DNA of 64,000 bases from Rhynchopus euleeides (lineage: Eukaryota > Euglenozoa > Diplonemea > Diplonemida > Diplonemidae), in assembly GCA_963210315.1 (NCBI GenBank), contig OY723284.1, forward strand, positions 1,364,001-1,428,000, in the 5' to 3' direction. The translations under genes were made by a program, and so were the position numbers. The notes under the pieces were generated by a model. It ran no database searches, had not been told where the DNA came from, and saw nothing but the letters and a program-made list of their open reading frames with translations. Below, piece after piece: positions 39,271 through 50,170 of this stretch (positions are counted from its first letter, which is position 1; each line of letters starts with the position of its first letter).

Positions 39271-42200
39271 TCGGCCCAGGGTCTGGACACCACTCCTGGA
39301 CCCGGCCCAGTACGGGCGAGATCGGCCCATAGCCGGCCCAGCACTGCCGAGATCGGCCCATAGCCGGCCCAGTACGGGCGAGATCGGCCCATGTCCGGCC
39401 CAGTACGGCCGAGATCGGCCCGTAGCCGGCCCAGCACTGCCGAGATCGGCCCATAGCCGGCCCAGTACGGGCGAGATCGGCCCATAGCCGTCCCAGCACT
39501 GCCGAGATCGGCCCATAGCCGGCCCAGTACGGGCGAGATCGGCCCATGTCCGGCCCAGTACGGCCGAGATCGGCCCGTAGCCGGCCCAGCACTGCCGAGA
39601 TCGGCCCATAGCCGGCCCAGCACTGCCGAGATCGGCCCATGTCCGGCCCAGTACGGGCGAGATCGGCCCATAGCCGGCCCAGTACGGGCGAGATCGGCCC
39701 ATGTCCGGCCCAGTACGGCCGAGATCGGCCCGTAGCCGGCCCAGCACTGCCGAGATCGGCCCATAGCCGGCCCAGTACGGGCGAGATCGGCCCATAGCCG
39801 GCCCAGCACTGCCGAGATCGGCCCATAGCCGGCCCAGTACGGGCGAGATCGGCCCATAGCCGGCCCAGCACTGCCGAGATCGGCCCATGTCCGGCCCAGT
39901 ACGGGCGAGATCGGCCCATAGCCGGCCCAGCACTGCCGAGATCGGCCCATAGCCGGCCCAGTACGGGCGAGATCGGCCCATGTCCGGCCCAGTACGGCCG
40001 AGATCGGCCCGTAGCCGGCCCAGCACTGCCGAGATCGGCCCATAGCCGGCCCAGTACGGGCGAGATCGGCCCATAGCCGTCCCAGCACTGCCGAGATCGG
40101 CCCATAGCCGGCCCAGTACGGGCGAGATCGGCCCATGTCCGGCCCAGTACGGCCGAGATCGGCCCGTAGCCGGCCCAGCACTGCCGAGATCGGCCCATAG
40201 CCGGCCCAGCACTGCCGAGATCGGCCCATAGCCGGCCCAGTACGGGCGAGATCGGCCCATAGCCGGCCCAGCACTGCCGAGATCGGCCCATAGCCGGCCC
40301 AGTACGGGCGAGATCGGCCCATAGCCGGCCCAGCACTGCCGAGATCGGCCCATGTCCGGCCCAGTACGGGCGAGATCGGCCCATAGCCGGCCCAGCACTG
40401 CCGAGATCGGCCCATAGCCGGCCCAGTACGGGCGAGATCGGCCCATAGCCGGCCCAGCACTGCCGAGATCGGCCCATGTCCGGCCCAGTACGGGCGAGAT
40501 CGGCCCATAGCCGGCCCAGCACTGCCGAGATCGGCCCATAGCCGGCCCAGTACGGGCGAGATCGGCCCATAGCCGGCCCAGCACTGCCGAGATCGGCCCA
40601 TAGCCGGCCCAGTACGGGCGAGATCGGCCCATAGCCGGCCCAGCACTGCCGAGATCGGCCCATGTCCGGCCCAGTACGGGCGAGATCGGCCCATAGCCGG
40701 CCCAGCACTGCCGAGATCGGCCCATAGCCGGCCCAGTACGGGCGAGATCGGCCCATGTCCGGCCCAGTACGGCCGAGATCGGCCCGTAGCCGGCCCAGCA
40801 CTGCCGAGATCGGCCCATAGCCGGCCCAGTACGGGCGAGATCGGCCCATAGCCGGCCCAGCACTGCCGAGATCGGCCCATGTCCGGCCCAGTACGGGCGA
40901 GATCGGCCCATAGCCGGCCCAGCACTGCCGAGATCGGCCCATAGCCGGCCCAGTACGGGCGAGATCGGCCCATGTCCGGCCCAGTACGGCCGAGATCGGC
41001 CCGTAGCCGGCCCAGCACTGCCGAGATCGGCCCATAGCCGGCCCAGTACGGGCGAGATCGGCCCATAGCCGTCCCAGCACTGCCGAGATCGGCCCATAGC
41101 CGGCCCAGTACGGGCGAGATCGGCCCATGTCCGGCCCAGTACGGCCGAGATCGGCCCGTAGCCGGCCCAGCACTGCCGAGATCGGCCCATAGCCGGCCCA
41201 GCACTGCCGAGATCGGCCCATGTCCGGCCCAGTACGGTCGAGATCGGCCCATAGCCGGCCCAGTACGTGCGAGATCGGCCCATAGCCGGCCCAGTACTGC
41301 CGAGATCGGCCCATGTCCGGCCCAGCACTGCCGAGATCGGCCCATAGCCGGCCCAGTACGGGCGAGATCGGCCCATAGCCGGCCCAGCACTGCCGAGATC
41401 GGCCCATGTCCGGCCCAGTACGGGCGAGATCGGCCCATAGCCGGCCCAGCACTGCCGAGATCGGCCCATAGCCGGCCCAGTACGGGCGAGATCGGCCCAT
41501 AGCCGGCCCAGCACTGCCGAGATCGGCCCATAGCCGGCCCAGTACGGGCGAGATCGGCCCATAGCCGGCCCAGCACTGCCGAGATCGGCCCATGTCCGGC
41601 CCAGTACGGGCGAGATCGGCCCATAGCCGGCCCAGCACTGCCGAGATCGGCCCATAGCCGGCCCAGTACGGGCGAGATCGGCCCATGTCCGGCCCAGTAC
41701 GGCCGAGATCGGCCCGTAGCCGGCCCAGCACTGCCGAGATCGGCCCATAGCCGGCCCAGTACGGGCGAGATCGGCCCATAGCCGGCCCAGCACTGCCGAG
41801 ATCGGCCCATAGCCGGCCCAGTACGGGCGAGATCGGCCCATAGCCGGCCCAGCACTGCCGAGATCGGCCCATAGCCGGCCCAGTACGGGCGAGATCGGCC
41901 CATAGCCGGCCCAGCACTGCCGAGATCGGCCCATGTCCGGCCCAGTACGGGCGAGATCGGCCCATAGCCGGCCCAGCACTGCCGAGATCGGCCCATAGCC
42001 GGCCCAGTACGGGCGAGATCGGCCCATGTCCGGCCCAGTACGGCCGAGATCGGCCCGTAGCCGGCCCAGCACTGCCGAGATCGGCCCATAGCCGGCCCAG
42101 TACGGGCGAGATCGGCCCATAGCCGTCCCAGCACTGCCGAGATCGGCCCATAGCCGGCCCAGTACGGGCGAGATCGGCCCATGTCCGGCCCAGTACGGCC

Positions 42201-42410
42201 GAGATCGGCCCGTAGCCGGCCCAGCACTGCCGAGATCGGCCCATAGCCGGCCCAGCACTGCCGAGATCGGCCCATGTCCGGCCCAGTACGGTCGAGATCG
42301 GCCCATAGCCGGCCCAGTACGTGCGAGATCGGCCCATAGCCGGCCCAGTACTGCCGAGATCGGCCCATGTCCGGCCCAGTACGGGCGAGATCGGCCCATA
42401 GCCGGCCTAG
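39271..42410. repeat. 31-bp satellite, array 1 (about 100 units)
   Basis: Tandem units of exactly 31 bp, of the form TCGGCCCATAGCCGGCCCAG plus CACTGCCGAGA or TACGGGCGAGA. Marker variants (CCGTCCCAG) at 39491, 40080, 41072 and 42126 are 19, 32 and 34 units apart with no remainder, so no net indels have accumulated in 2.6 kb. A 1054-bp (34-unit) higher-order copy links 41072 with 42126 and 41238 with 42292. The first unit (39271-39300) is of the array-2 type. All three minus-strand frames are open, because the unit contains no stop triplet on that strand; I do not treat these as genes. Confidence 0.97.
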
Positions 42411-42417
42411 TCGTAGG

Positions 42418-42632
42418 ATGCTGAACGAAGACAGCCAGCAGGCGCTGCTCTTCGATGACTACTCCACAGAGACGAAGATCACGACACTCGTGGTCACAGA
42501 CGTGCAGGCCTCGACCCTCTGCTTGGAGAAGTCTTTCGAGGGAATGCGGAAGGCGCTAGAAATCCACAACCATGTGATCCGGAAGTGCATTGCGGGCATG
42601 GCGGGTATGAGGCAGGACATCGTCAGTGTCTG
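42418..42632 (+). pseudogene. fragment resembling a class III adenylyl cyclase domain
   Basis: About 70 codons of unique sequence between two satellite arrays. The stretch KITTLVVTDVQASTLCLE, followed by MRKALEIHNHVIRK, resembles the start of the catalytic domain of class III cyclases, where VxFTDVxxST carries the first metal-binding Asp and (A/E)xHNxxIRK follows. This is the form known from trypanosomatid receptor cyclases. The similarity ends at GMRQDIV, after which the frame continues into array 2 as a repeated peptide with no further cyclase motifs. I read it as a truncated cyclase piece embedded in the satellite. A fused repeat protein cannot be excluded, since the frame remains open to 43665. 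Confidence 0.55.
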
Positions 42633-43679
42633 GACAGCACTCCTGGGCTCGGCCCAGGGACTGGACATCACTCCCTGGCTCGGCCCAGTGTCTGGACACC
42701 ACTCCCTGGCTCGGCCCAGGGACTGGACAGCACTCCTGAGCTCGGCCCAGTGTCTGGACAGCACTCCTGGGCTCGGCCCAGGGTCTGGACACCACTCCCT
42801 GGCTCGGCCCAGGGTCTGGACATCACGCCCTGGCTCGGCCCAGTGTGGACAGCACTCCTGGGCTCGGCCCAGGGTCTGGACATCACTCCTGGGCTCGGCC
42901 CAGTGTCTGGACACCACTCCCTGGCTCGGCCCAGTGTCTGGACATCACTCCTGGGCTCGGCCCAGTGTCTGGACACCACTCCCTGGCTCGGCCCAGTGTC
43001 TGGACATCACTCCTGGGCTCGGCCCAGTGTCTGGACACCACTCCCTGGCTCGGCCCAGTGTCTGGACATCACTCCTGGGCTCGGCCCAGTGTCTGGACAC
43101 CACTCCCTGGCTCGGCCCAGGGTCTGGACATCACTCCTGGGCTCGGCCCAGTGTCTGGACATCACTCCTGGGCTCGGCCCAGTGTCTGGACACCACTCCC
43201 TGGCTCGGCCCAGGGTCTGGACATCACTCCTGGGCTCGGCCCAGTGTCTGGACAGCACTCCTGGGCTCGGCCCAGGGTCTGGACACCACTCCCTGGCTCG
43301 GCCCAGGGTCTGGACATCACGCCCTGGCTCGGCCCAGTGTGGACATCACTCCTGGGCTCGGCCCAGTGTCTGGACACCACTCCCTGGCTCGGCCCAGTGT
43401 CTGGACATCACTCCTGGGCTCGGCCCAGTGTCTGGACACCACTCCCTGGCTCGGCCCAGGGTCTGGACATCACTCCTGGGCTCGGCCCAGTGTCTGGACA
43501 GCACTCCTGGGCTCGGCCCAGGGTCTGGACACCACTCCCTGGCTCGGCCCAGGGTCTGGACATCACTCCTGGGCTCGGCCCAGTGTCTGGACAGCACTCC
43601 TGGGCTCGGCCCAGTGTCTGGACACGACTCGTCGGCTCGGCCCAGTGGGTCGAGCCCAGGAGTGATGTCCAGACACTGT
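42624..43679. repeat. 31-bp satellite, array 2 (about 33 units)
   Basis: Units such as CTCGGCCCAGTGTCTGGACA plus TCACTCCTGGG or CCACTCCCTGG, mostly 31 bp, with a few shorter by two bases (CAGTGTGGAC, near 42840 and 43337). The array ends with an inverted unit (43652-43679) that creates the palindrome CCAGACACTGTCTGG. It aligns with arrays 1 and 3 over the CTCGGCCCA core and the CACT position. Both strands are open in several frames by composition only. Confidence 0.95.
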
Positions 43680-44369
43680 CTGGACGGGAAGCTCCCCGCA
43701 GTGAGTGGTCGGGGGCCGTGGCCACGACCTCGGGGTGATGTCCAGCCGAGCAGAACGTGGCACCCGGAGTACCGAGTGTTTGCTCCACTCAGAGGGGGTT
43801 CGATGCAGGACCCCTTCCCAGTCATGATCTCCTCAGTGCCTCCATCGATCCCCTCCGTCAGGGATCTTGCTGTGTGTAACATTAGCACAAGACCTAAACC
43901 CGCATCGCGTACCCATCCTTCGAAACCGTGCGATGTGCAATGTTGTGTTCATGTAGCTAGCTCGGAGAGTGTCTTAGCGAGCCCGCAAGGCTAGCTATAT
44001 TTGCACCGTCCAACCAAATCTTGCTCAGCTTCGACTTGGCGCCGAGAGAGTTACGAGCGCTGCCCATAGAATCAGGTGTGCCGGGCGTGTGTGTCTTTAT
44101 CAACACACGCAGACTCCTGCATACAGTAGACGGCCTACAGGCGAGGCGGAGTGTGACCTACTGTTGGGGGTGGTGAACTGGTCTGCGACGTCATCCTGCT
44201 GGTGTGCGACGTCTCCACCTCCTGCGGCACAGGGGGCCTTGTGATCTGGAGCGCTGGGGCAGCGCGGTGCAATGTCGGAGTGCGGACGGGCCAAGTCCCC
44301 CTGCTCCTGTGCATGCAGCGCAGATTTCTTGTTGCTGCGGTCCAGACAGCGGGCCGAGACCGGATGTGA
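43680..44369. other. unique spacer between satellite arrays 2 and 3
   Basis: No gene is supported. A stem with TAGCTAGC (about 43956) and GCTAGCTA (about 43992) could form an 8-bp hairpin around a 28-base loop; its significance is unknown. Confidence 0.4.
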
Positions 44370-45836
44370 TGTCGGCCCACCCTCGGGACATCACTGCCTG
44401 GCTCGGCCCACCCTCTGGACAGGACTGCGTGGCTCGGCCCATTCTCGGGACAGCACTGCCTAGCTCGGCCCACCCTCGGGACAGCACTGTCTGGCTCGGC
44501 CCGTTCTCGGGACAGCACTGTCTGGCTCGGCCCATTCTCGGGACAGCACTGTCTGGCTCGGCCCACCCTTGGGACAGCACTGCCTGGCTCGGCCCATTCT
44601 CGGGACAGCACTGCCTAGCTCGGCCCACCCTCGGGACAGCACTGTCTGGCTCGGCCCGTTCTCGGGACAGCACTGTCTGGCTCGGCCCATTCTCGGGACA
44701 GCACTGTCTGGCTCGGCCCACCCTTGGGACAGCACTGCCTGGCTCGGCCCATTCTCGGGACAGCACTGCCTAGCTCGGCCCACCCTCGGGACAGCACTGT
44801 CTGGCTCGGCCCGTTCTCGGGACAGCACTGCCTGGCTCGGCCCATTCTCGGGACAGCACTGCCTAGCTCGGCCCACCCTCGGGACAGCACTGTCTGGCTC
44901 GGCCCGTTCTCGGGACAGCACTGTCTGGCTCGGCCCATTCTCGGGACAGCACTGTCTGGCTCGGCCCACCCTTGGGACAGCACTGCCTGGCTCGGCCCAT
45001 TCTCGGGACAGCACTGCCTAGCTCGGCCCACCCTCGGGACAGCACTGTCTGGCTCGGCCCGTTCTCGGGACAGCACTGCCTGGCTCGGCCCATTCTCGGG
45101 ACAGCACTGCCTAGCTCGGCCCACCCTCGGGACAGCACTGTCTGGCTCGGCCCGTTCTCGGGACAGCACTGTCTGGCTCGGCCCATTCTCGGGACAGCAC
45201 TGTCTGGCTCGGCCCACCCTTGGGACAGCACTGCCTGGCTCGGCCCATTCTCGGGACAGCACTGCCTAGCTCGGCCCACCCTCGGGACAGCACTGTCTGG
45301 CTCGGCCCGTTCTCGGGACAGCACTGTCTGGCTCGGCCCATTCTCGGGACAGCACTGTCTGGCTCGGCCCACCCTTGGGACAGCACTGCCTGGCTCGGCC
45401 CATTCTCGGGACAGCACTGTCTGGCTCGGCCCGTTCTCGGGACAGCACTGTCTGGCTCGGCCCACCCTTGGGACAGCACTGCCTGGCTCGGCCCATTCTC
45501 GGGACATCACTGTCTGGCTCGGCCCACCCTTGGGACAGCACTGTCTGGCTCGGCCCGTTCTCGGGACAGCACTGTCTGGCTCGGCCCATTCTCGGGACAG
45601 CACTGTCTGGCTCGGCCCACCCTTGGGACAGGACTGCCTGGCTCGGCCCATTCTCGGGACAGCACTGTCTGGCTCGGCCCGTTCTCGGGACAGCACTGTC
45701 TGGCTCGGCCCACCCTTGGGACAGCACTGCCTGGCTCGGCCCATTCTCGGGACATCACTGTCTGGCTCGGCCCACCCTTGGGACAGCACTGTCTGGCTCG
45801 GCCCGTTCTCGGGACAGCACTGCCTGGCTCCGCTTC
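44370..45836. repeat. 31-bp satellite, array 3 (about 47 units)
   Basis: Units of the form CTCGGCCCATTCTCGGGACA plus GCACTGTCTGG, with CCCTTGGG, CCCTCGGG and GTTCTCGGG variants. The CCTAGCT variant occurs at 44461, 44616, 44771, 44864, 45019, 45112 and 45267, spaced 155 or 93 bp. This shows higher-order blocks of five and three units. Period and core are the same as in arrays 1 and 2. Confidence 0.96.
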
Positions 45837-47140
45837 GTGCCAGCACGAGCACTAGCCGTTGCTCCTGCATTGCCCCAGGCGGCCAGCTCCCATCTTGGCT
45901 TGGCCCAGGATGACAGGTTGATCTCAATGTTTACCCGTGACACGGGCCCCGCCGTGCCTTCTCGTCCTGTGAGGGCTGAACAATGCACAGGGACCGCTCG
46001 ACATTATTTTTTGGGTCCAAATGCGTGCTCCCAGCTAGGGGCCACCCAACTCCCCGCCCTTTTTTTTGCCTCCGATTTGGCCCATTTTCGGCCCATTTTG
46101 CCCTGCACCAGCCTGCACTTTTTTGCACCGGCTAGCGAAGACCCCCTTGGACTCCACATTTAGCTTCATACTTGCCTTGGGGGGGGGTTTTTTTTTCCGC
46201 AAGCGTGTGATGTGTTGTGGTTTGGGGGTTGCGTTATATTTCCCGTTTTGTAGCTCGGCCATCTAGGGCTGTAAGGCGGTCTCTGCTGGATCCCGTGCAG
46301 GGGTCCCAAATATATATGAATGAAGGCACTCTAATAATATTGGCATGCACCAGTCAGCATGTGCCTCAAATTACGAACTGCCGCTCGATCTCTAACTTCC
46401 CAGCTTAGCACGAGCGAGACGGGCCGCTTTCCCACGGGATGTTTCCATATGTCACAGAAACTCGGAAGCGGCTGTCGAAGGTCACACCGGCCCGGGGGGT
46501 TTGGGTCGCCGCGTGCGCGGCAAGCACAAAAATCACCCTCTATTCTTTTGGTGTGCTGCGCATGCTCGCCTCCCTGACGGCGTCCACCTCACATCTGCTC
46601 ACGATCCCTGTGTGGGTGTGTGGGTGTACGCCAGGCCAACGAGCACATACAACTCGACAGCCTTTTTCTCCCAACGCTGCGCAGACGCGAACATAATGTT
46701 GGCGCTCAGTCACCACCGAGCCACTCCAGTCGTCCTTAGGCACGTGATATTGGTTGTTTCAGGACCTTGCATGCAGCACCGACGGTATCAGGAACTGAGG
46801 TCTCCACTGAGAGGAATTTGACACGTATCAGCACTTCACGATTTGTATACTTTTCGGTAACTCACCCCACCCCACCCCATCCCCCCCCCCATCACACCCC
46901 CACACCTGCCTGTGTATGTTCGCACACAAACGGCACGGCCCAACGGCAGAGGCGTGAAAAAATCCCACACACATCACATCACAGCACACAGCACCCCTCC
47001 CGTGCCTTTGGATCCCCTGCATTTGACATCACACCTTTCTTCTAAGGGGGCGAGGCCGTAAGGGGGGGTTCCCACCGCTCCCCTTCCCCCCCCACACCCC
47101 TCACCTCTTCACCCGCCTCCTCCCCCTGGGACACTGAGGG
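45837..47140. other. intergenic region, no gene seen
   Basis: It includes a lone mini-element end, AGCGAAGACCCCC at 46134-46146, without a left partner. From 46850 the sequence becomes C-rich and leads to an acceptor-like tract (47090-47138) two bases before the RIO2 ATG. Confidence 0.5.
46134..46146. repeat. solitary mini-element end
   Basis: AGCGAAGACCCCC, identical to the right ends at 9255-9267 and 39122-39134. No matching left end was found upstream. Confidence 0.5.
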
Positions 47141-48694
47141 ATGGTGCGTTTCGATGCGTCGCTGCTGCGCTACCTCGACGAGGAGGACTTTCGTGTGCTG
47201 GCGGCAGTGGAGCTCGCGTCGCGGAACCACGAGATTGCGCCCGCTATTCTGGTTGAGAAGATCGCAGGGCTGAATGCGGGTGGGGCTCGCAAGCGCCTGC
47301 GGTGGCTGCTGAAGCACAACTTCCTCCTCCACGACTGTAAGTTCTATGACGGGTACCGTATGAACTACATGGCATACGACTACCTCGCGATGCGCACCTT
47401 TGTGAAGCGCGGCTCCATCAGCCATGTCGGGAACAAGATCGGGGTGGGCAAAGAGTCTGATGTCTTCGTGGTTGCCAACGAGGATGACAGGGAGATGGTG
47501 ATGAAGCTGCAGCGTCTCGGGCGGACCTCCTTCAGGACGGTGAAGAAGAACCGTGACTACAAGAATGGGCGTGCCATCCGTGGCGAGTCCTGGTTCTACC
47601 TCTCGCGCCTTGCCGCCATCAAGGAGTACAGCTTCATGCAGGCGCTGCACGCTGAGGGCTTCCCTGTGCCGGAGCCCGTCGACCACAACCGCCACGTCGT
47701 CGTGATGGAGAAGATCCAGGGGACGACCCTCACCAACGTGAAGGAGATTGAGAACGCGAACAAGGTTTTCAAGGACGCGATTGACCTCATCATCCGCTTT
47801 GCGCAGTACGGTCTCATCCACGGTGACTTCAACGAGTTCAACCTGATGCTGACGGACGACGACGAGCTGATTGTGATCGACTTCCCCCAGATGACTTCCA
47901 CATCGCACCCCAACGCCAAGCTTCTGTTCGATCGGGACGTGAAGTGCATCCACGACTTCTTCCGGAGACGGTTCAAGATCCACAGCGACTACGTCCCCGA
48001 GCTGCACGTCGACACGGAGAAGCAGGAGGCCCTCGACAAGAAGGTGCAGGCCACAGGGTACAACAAGGGCGAGGGGCAGTCCGCCCTGGAGAGCCTCCTC
48101 CAGAAGGGCGATGACGCCGACAGCGACTCCGACTCCGACTCCTCTTCCGACGCTGATGACGACGTTGCGGGCCGCACGGCAAAGCGTGCCGCCGCAGCAG
48201 CATCTCCGGCAGCAGACGATGCCGCCGCCGAAGGGCTTGCAGAAGTCCTCAAAGAGCTGAGCGTTAGCGAAAAGCCGCGTGAGAATGACGACGGCAGGCA
48301 CGAGGATGACGACGACGAGGAGGAGGACATGGAGGAGCTGGAGGAGGTGGAGGAGTACGACTCGGAGGAGGAGCGCCAGAGGAAGAAGGAGCTGAAGGCC
48401 CTGAAGAAGGCGAAGCAGCAGTCGGCAGCGTCGACCGTTGCGACACGGCGGGTTCCGAGGTCGAAGGTTGGTGGGAACTACACAGTCAGCGAGTCAGGTT
48501 GCACCGAGATCAACAAGGATCATCTGAAGGCGCGTGTCACAGGCATCATGCGCCGTGAAGAAATGCGCGAGGTTGTCCGTGTCTGCAAGAAGAACACGCA
48601 GAAGCCGCGTGACAAGCGCCGCACCAAAATGGACATCAACTCCGCACGCCGCGATCTCCGCGCAACGGGACATGGTGGCACTGATGGTTTCTAA
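47141..48694 (+). CDS. RIO2: RIO2-type serine kinase/ATPase
   Basis: A 517-residue RIO2 protein, an atypical kinase that binds late pre-40S particles and helps final maturation of 18S rRNA. The N-terminal winged-helix domain (about 1-90; ARKRLRWLLKHNFLLHD) is specific to RIO2. The P-loop GVGKESDVFV lies near 101-110. The catalytic loop HGDFNEFN has D229, and IDFPQM near 246-251 is the metal-binding Asp motif. The C-terminal 200 residues are acidic and Ser-rich, then basic, as in other eukaryotic RIO2 proteins. The length is normal. The single exon starts at an ATG placed two bases after an AG acceptor (GACACTGAG), so the 5' leader must be very short or supplied by trans-splicing. It is unlikely to be RIO1 because of the winged helix. 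Confidence 0.95.
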   Translation: MVRFDASLLRYLDEEDFRVLAAVELASRNHEIAPAILVEKIAGLNAGGARKRLRWLLKHNFLLHDCKFYDGYRMNYMAYDYLAMRTFVKRGSISHVGNKIGVGKESDVFVVANEDDREMVMKLQRLGRTSFRTVKKNRDYKNGRAIRGESWFYLSRLAAIKEYSFMQALHAEGFPVPEPVDHNRHVVVMEKIQGTTLTNVKEIENANKVFKDAIDLIIRFAQYGLIHGDFNEFNLMLTDDDELIVIDFPQMTSTSHPNAKLLFDRDVKCIHDFFRRRFKIHSDYVPELHVDTEKQEALDKKVQATGYNKGEGQSALESLLQKGDDADSDSDSDSSSDADDDVAGRTAKRAAAAASPAADDAAAEGLAEVLKELSVSEKPRENDDGRHEDDDDEEEDMEELEEVEEYDSEEERQRKKELKALKKAKQQSAASTVATRRVPRSKVGGNYTVSESGCTEINKDHLKARVTGIMRREEMREVVRVCKKNTQKPRDKRRTKMDINSARRDLRATGHGGTDGF

Positions 48695-50170
48695 ACACTC
48701 TGAGAGCCTTATCTGTCATCATCGAGGCGAAGGGTGTATGGTGAAAAGTGCAGGATGCTGATCAGGTTCGGGCACGACCTCCTCTCTACGCCCAGTGCTG
48801 GGGGTGCTGGGTGAGGGGGGGGGGTAAGTCCCACGGTGTTCTTTTGTGCTTCTGCCACTTCGTGTGTGCCGCGTTTCTCCCCCTCTCACACCTCCCCCCC
48901 CCCCCCCCCCCACCCATCCGTCTTCAACTCTCTTTTTTTGCTATTTTTTTCCTCCGTCAGTTCCATTTTTTCAGCCATCAGCTCCTCACTTTTTTTTCGC
49001 CCCCCCTCCCCTCCCCTCCCCTCCCCCACCACCACCACCAGCACACATCGCCCTAGCTTTGATGTGTCGCAGGGGCGGAGGTGTGGTGGTGGTGCGAAGA
49101 AGTTGCCTTCTCCTTGCAACCACCTGTGTCTTTCAAGGAAGCGATTTGAAGTGGGGCTTGAGCTGTTCCTGTGTGTGTGTCTGTGTGCCGTAAATACGGC
49201 GGGAGGGTATGAGAAGGGCGGGAAGAAAATCAAAGTGGTGAGTTTTTTTTATCCGGGAACCCGATCATTGCTGTTTTATTTTTTGATATCTGTCTGTGAG
49301 GGCACCATAGGCAGGAGGGGGAGGGGTGAGGGAGTGGCAGAGGGCGGAGGAGGTTGAGACATCGAGGGTTGTGACTGTGTGTGTCAGTGTGACATCACAT
49401 CAAGAGCATATGCTCTGTTCTACCCAGGGCGCTCTCCCACTCCTCAAAAAAATTACTCACATGTGTGTGTGTGTGAGGGGACAGGCGGATAAACGGAACC
49501 GGGCAAAAAGAGGCGTTAAAAAGGAATAGGACAACCTGCCGCTCAACAAACCCAATACCACAATAGGGTATGGTAACTTGCTTGCCCCCCTTCCCCCCCC
49601 CCCCTCCGCCTCGCCTTGTCTGTCCCTGTTCCCTTGCATGGCCCACCTGTGGTCTTTCTCTTCCCTCTCTCTGTCTCCCGTTTGCCACCGCTCTGCCCTG
49701 CCGCCCGGGAGATAACATCAATAAAAAAGCTAAGGGCCTGCTGCCCTCTGCATCTCAGAAGAATTTCGAGCCAAAAAAGAAAACTGATGAAACCCCTGCT
49801 CGGGTGTGGGGGGGGGGGGGGGGTGAGAACAGAGTGAGGCGGATGGCAGATCAGGCCATCTGTCTATGTCGCTGCCCCCAACCCCACCCCCCCACCCACA
49901 GCCCCTGCCCTATGATTGGATGTTTGTGGTGCGCTGTCCCGAGCTTCCCCGTGGCAGCAGTATTCGTTTAATTGGTATCAAAGGAAGTAACGCCTTGGGA
50001 AAGGGGAGTAGTGCCCGTTATTCGTATAATTTTTAAGGAATCTCTTCTTATTTGGGGTGGAACCATATCTGGGCCCGAATCATCACTCGGAGCTTCTCGA
50101 GCAACCGCTGTTCCCCTCTGCTCCCTTCCCGCGCACAGGACATGGCGGGAGGACGTTGCCTGCGATATCC
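48695..50170. other. intergenic pyrimidine-rich region, no gene seen
   Basis: It has C/T tracts at 48890-49040 and 49590-49620, a GT run near 49460, and a G-run near 49808. Reading frames here are low-complexity. An acceptor-like CGCGCACAG at 50139 precedes the next gene. Confidence 0.5.

Noticed and set aside
39184-42399. Three overlapping minus-strand reading frames of more than 1000 codons.
   Set aside because: The 31-bp unit has no stop triplet on that strand in any frame, and 31 is not a multiple of three, so all frames are open equally. No start context or codon bias favours one.
43950-44000. tRNA or structured RNA around the TAGCTAGC hairpin.
   Set aside because: Too short for a tRNA and no other conserved box; kept only as a note in the spacer entry.
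39271-45836. CRISPR array.
   Set aside because: The units are directly adjacent with no unique spacers, and the context is eukaryotic.
42585-45927. Long reading frames on both strands over arrays 2 and 3.
   Set aside because: These are repeat composition effects; several frames on both strands are open at once.
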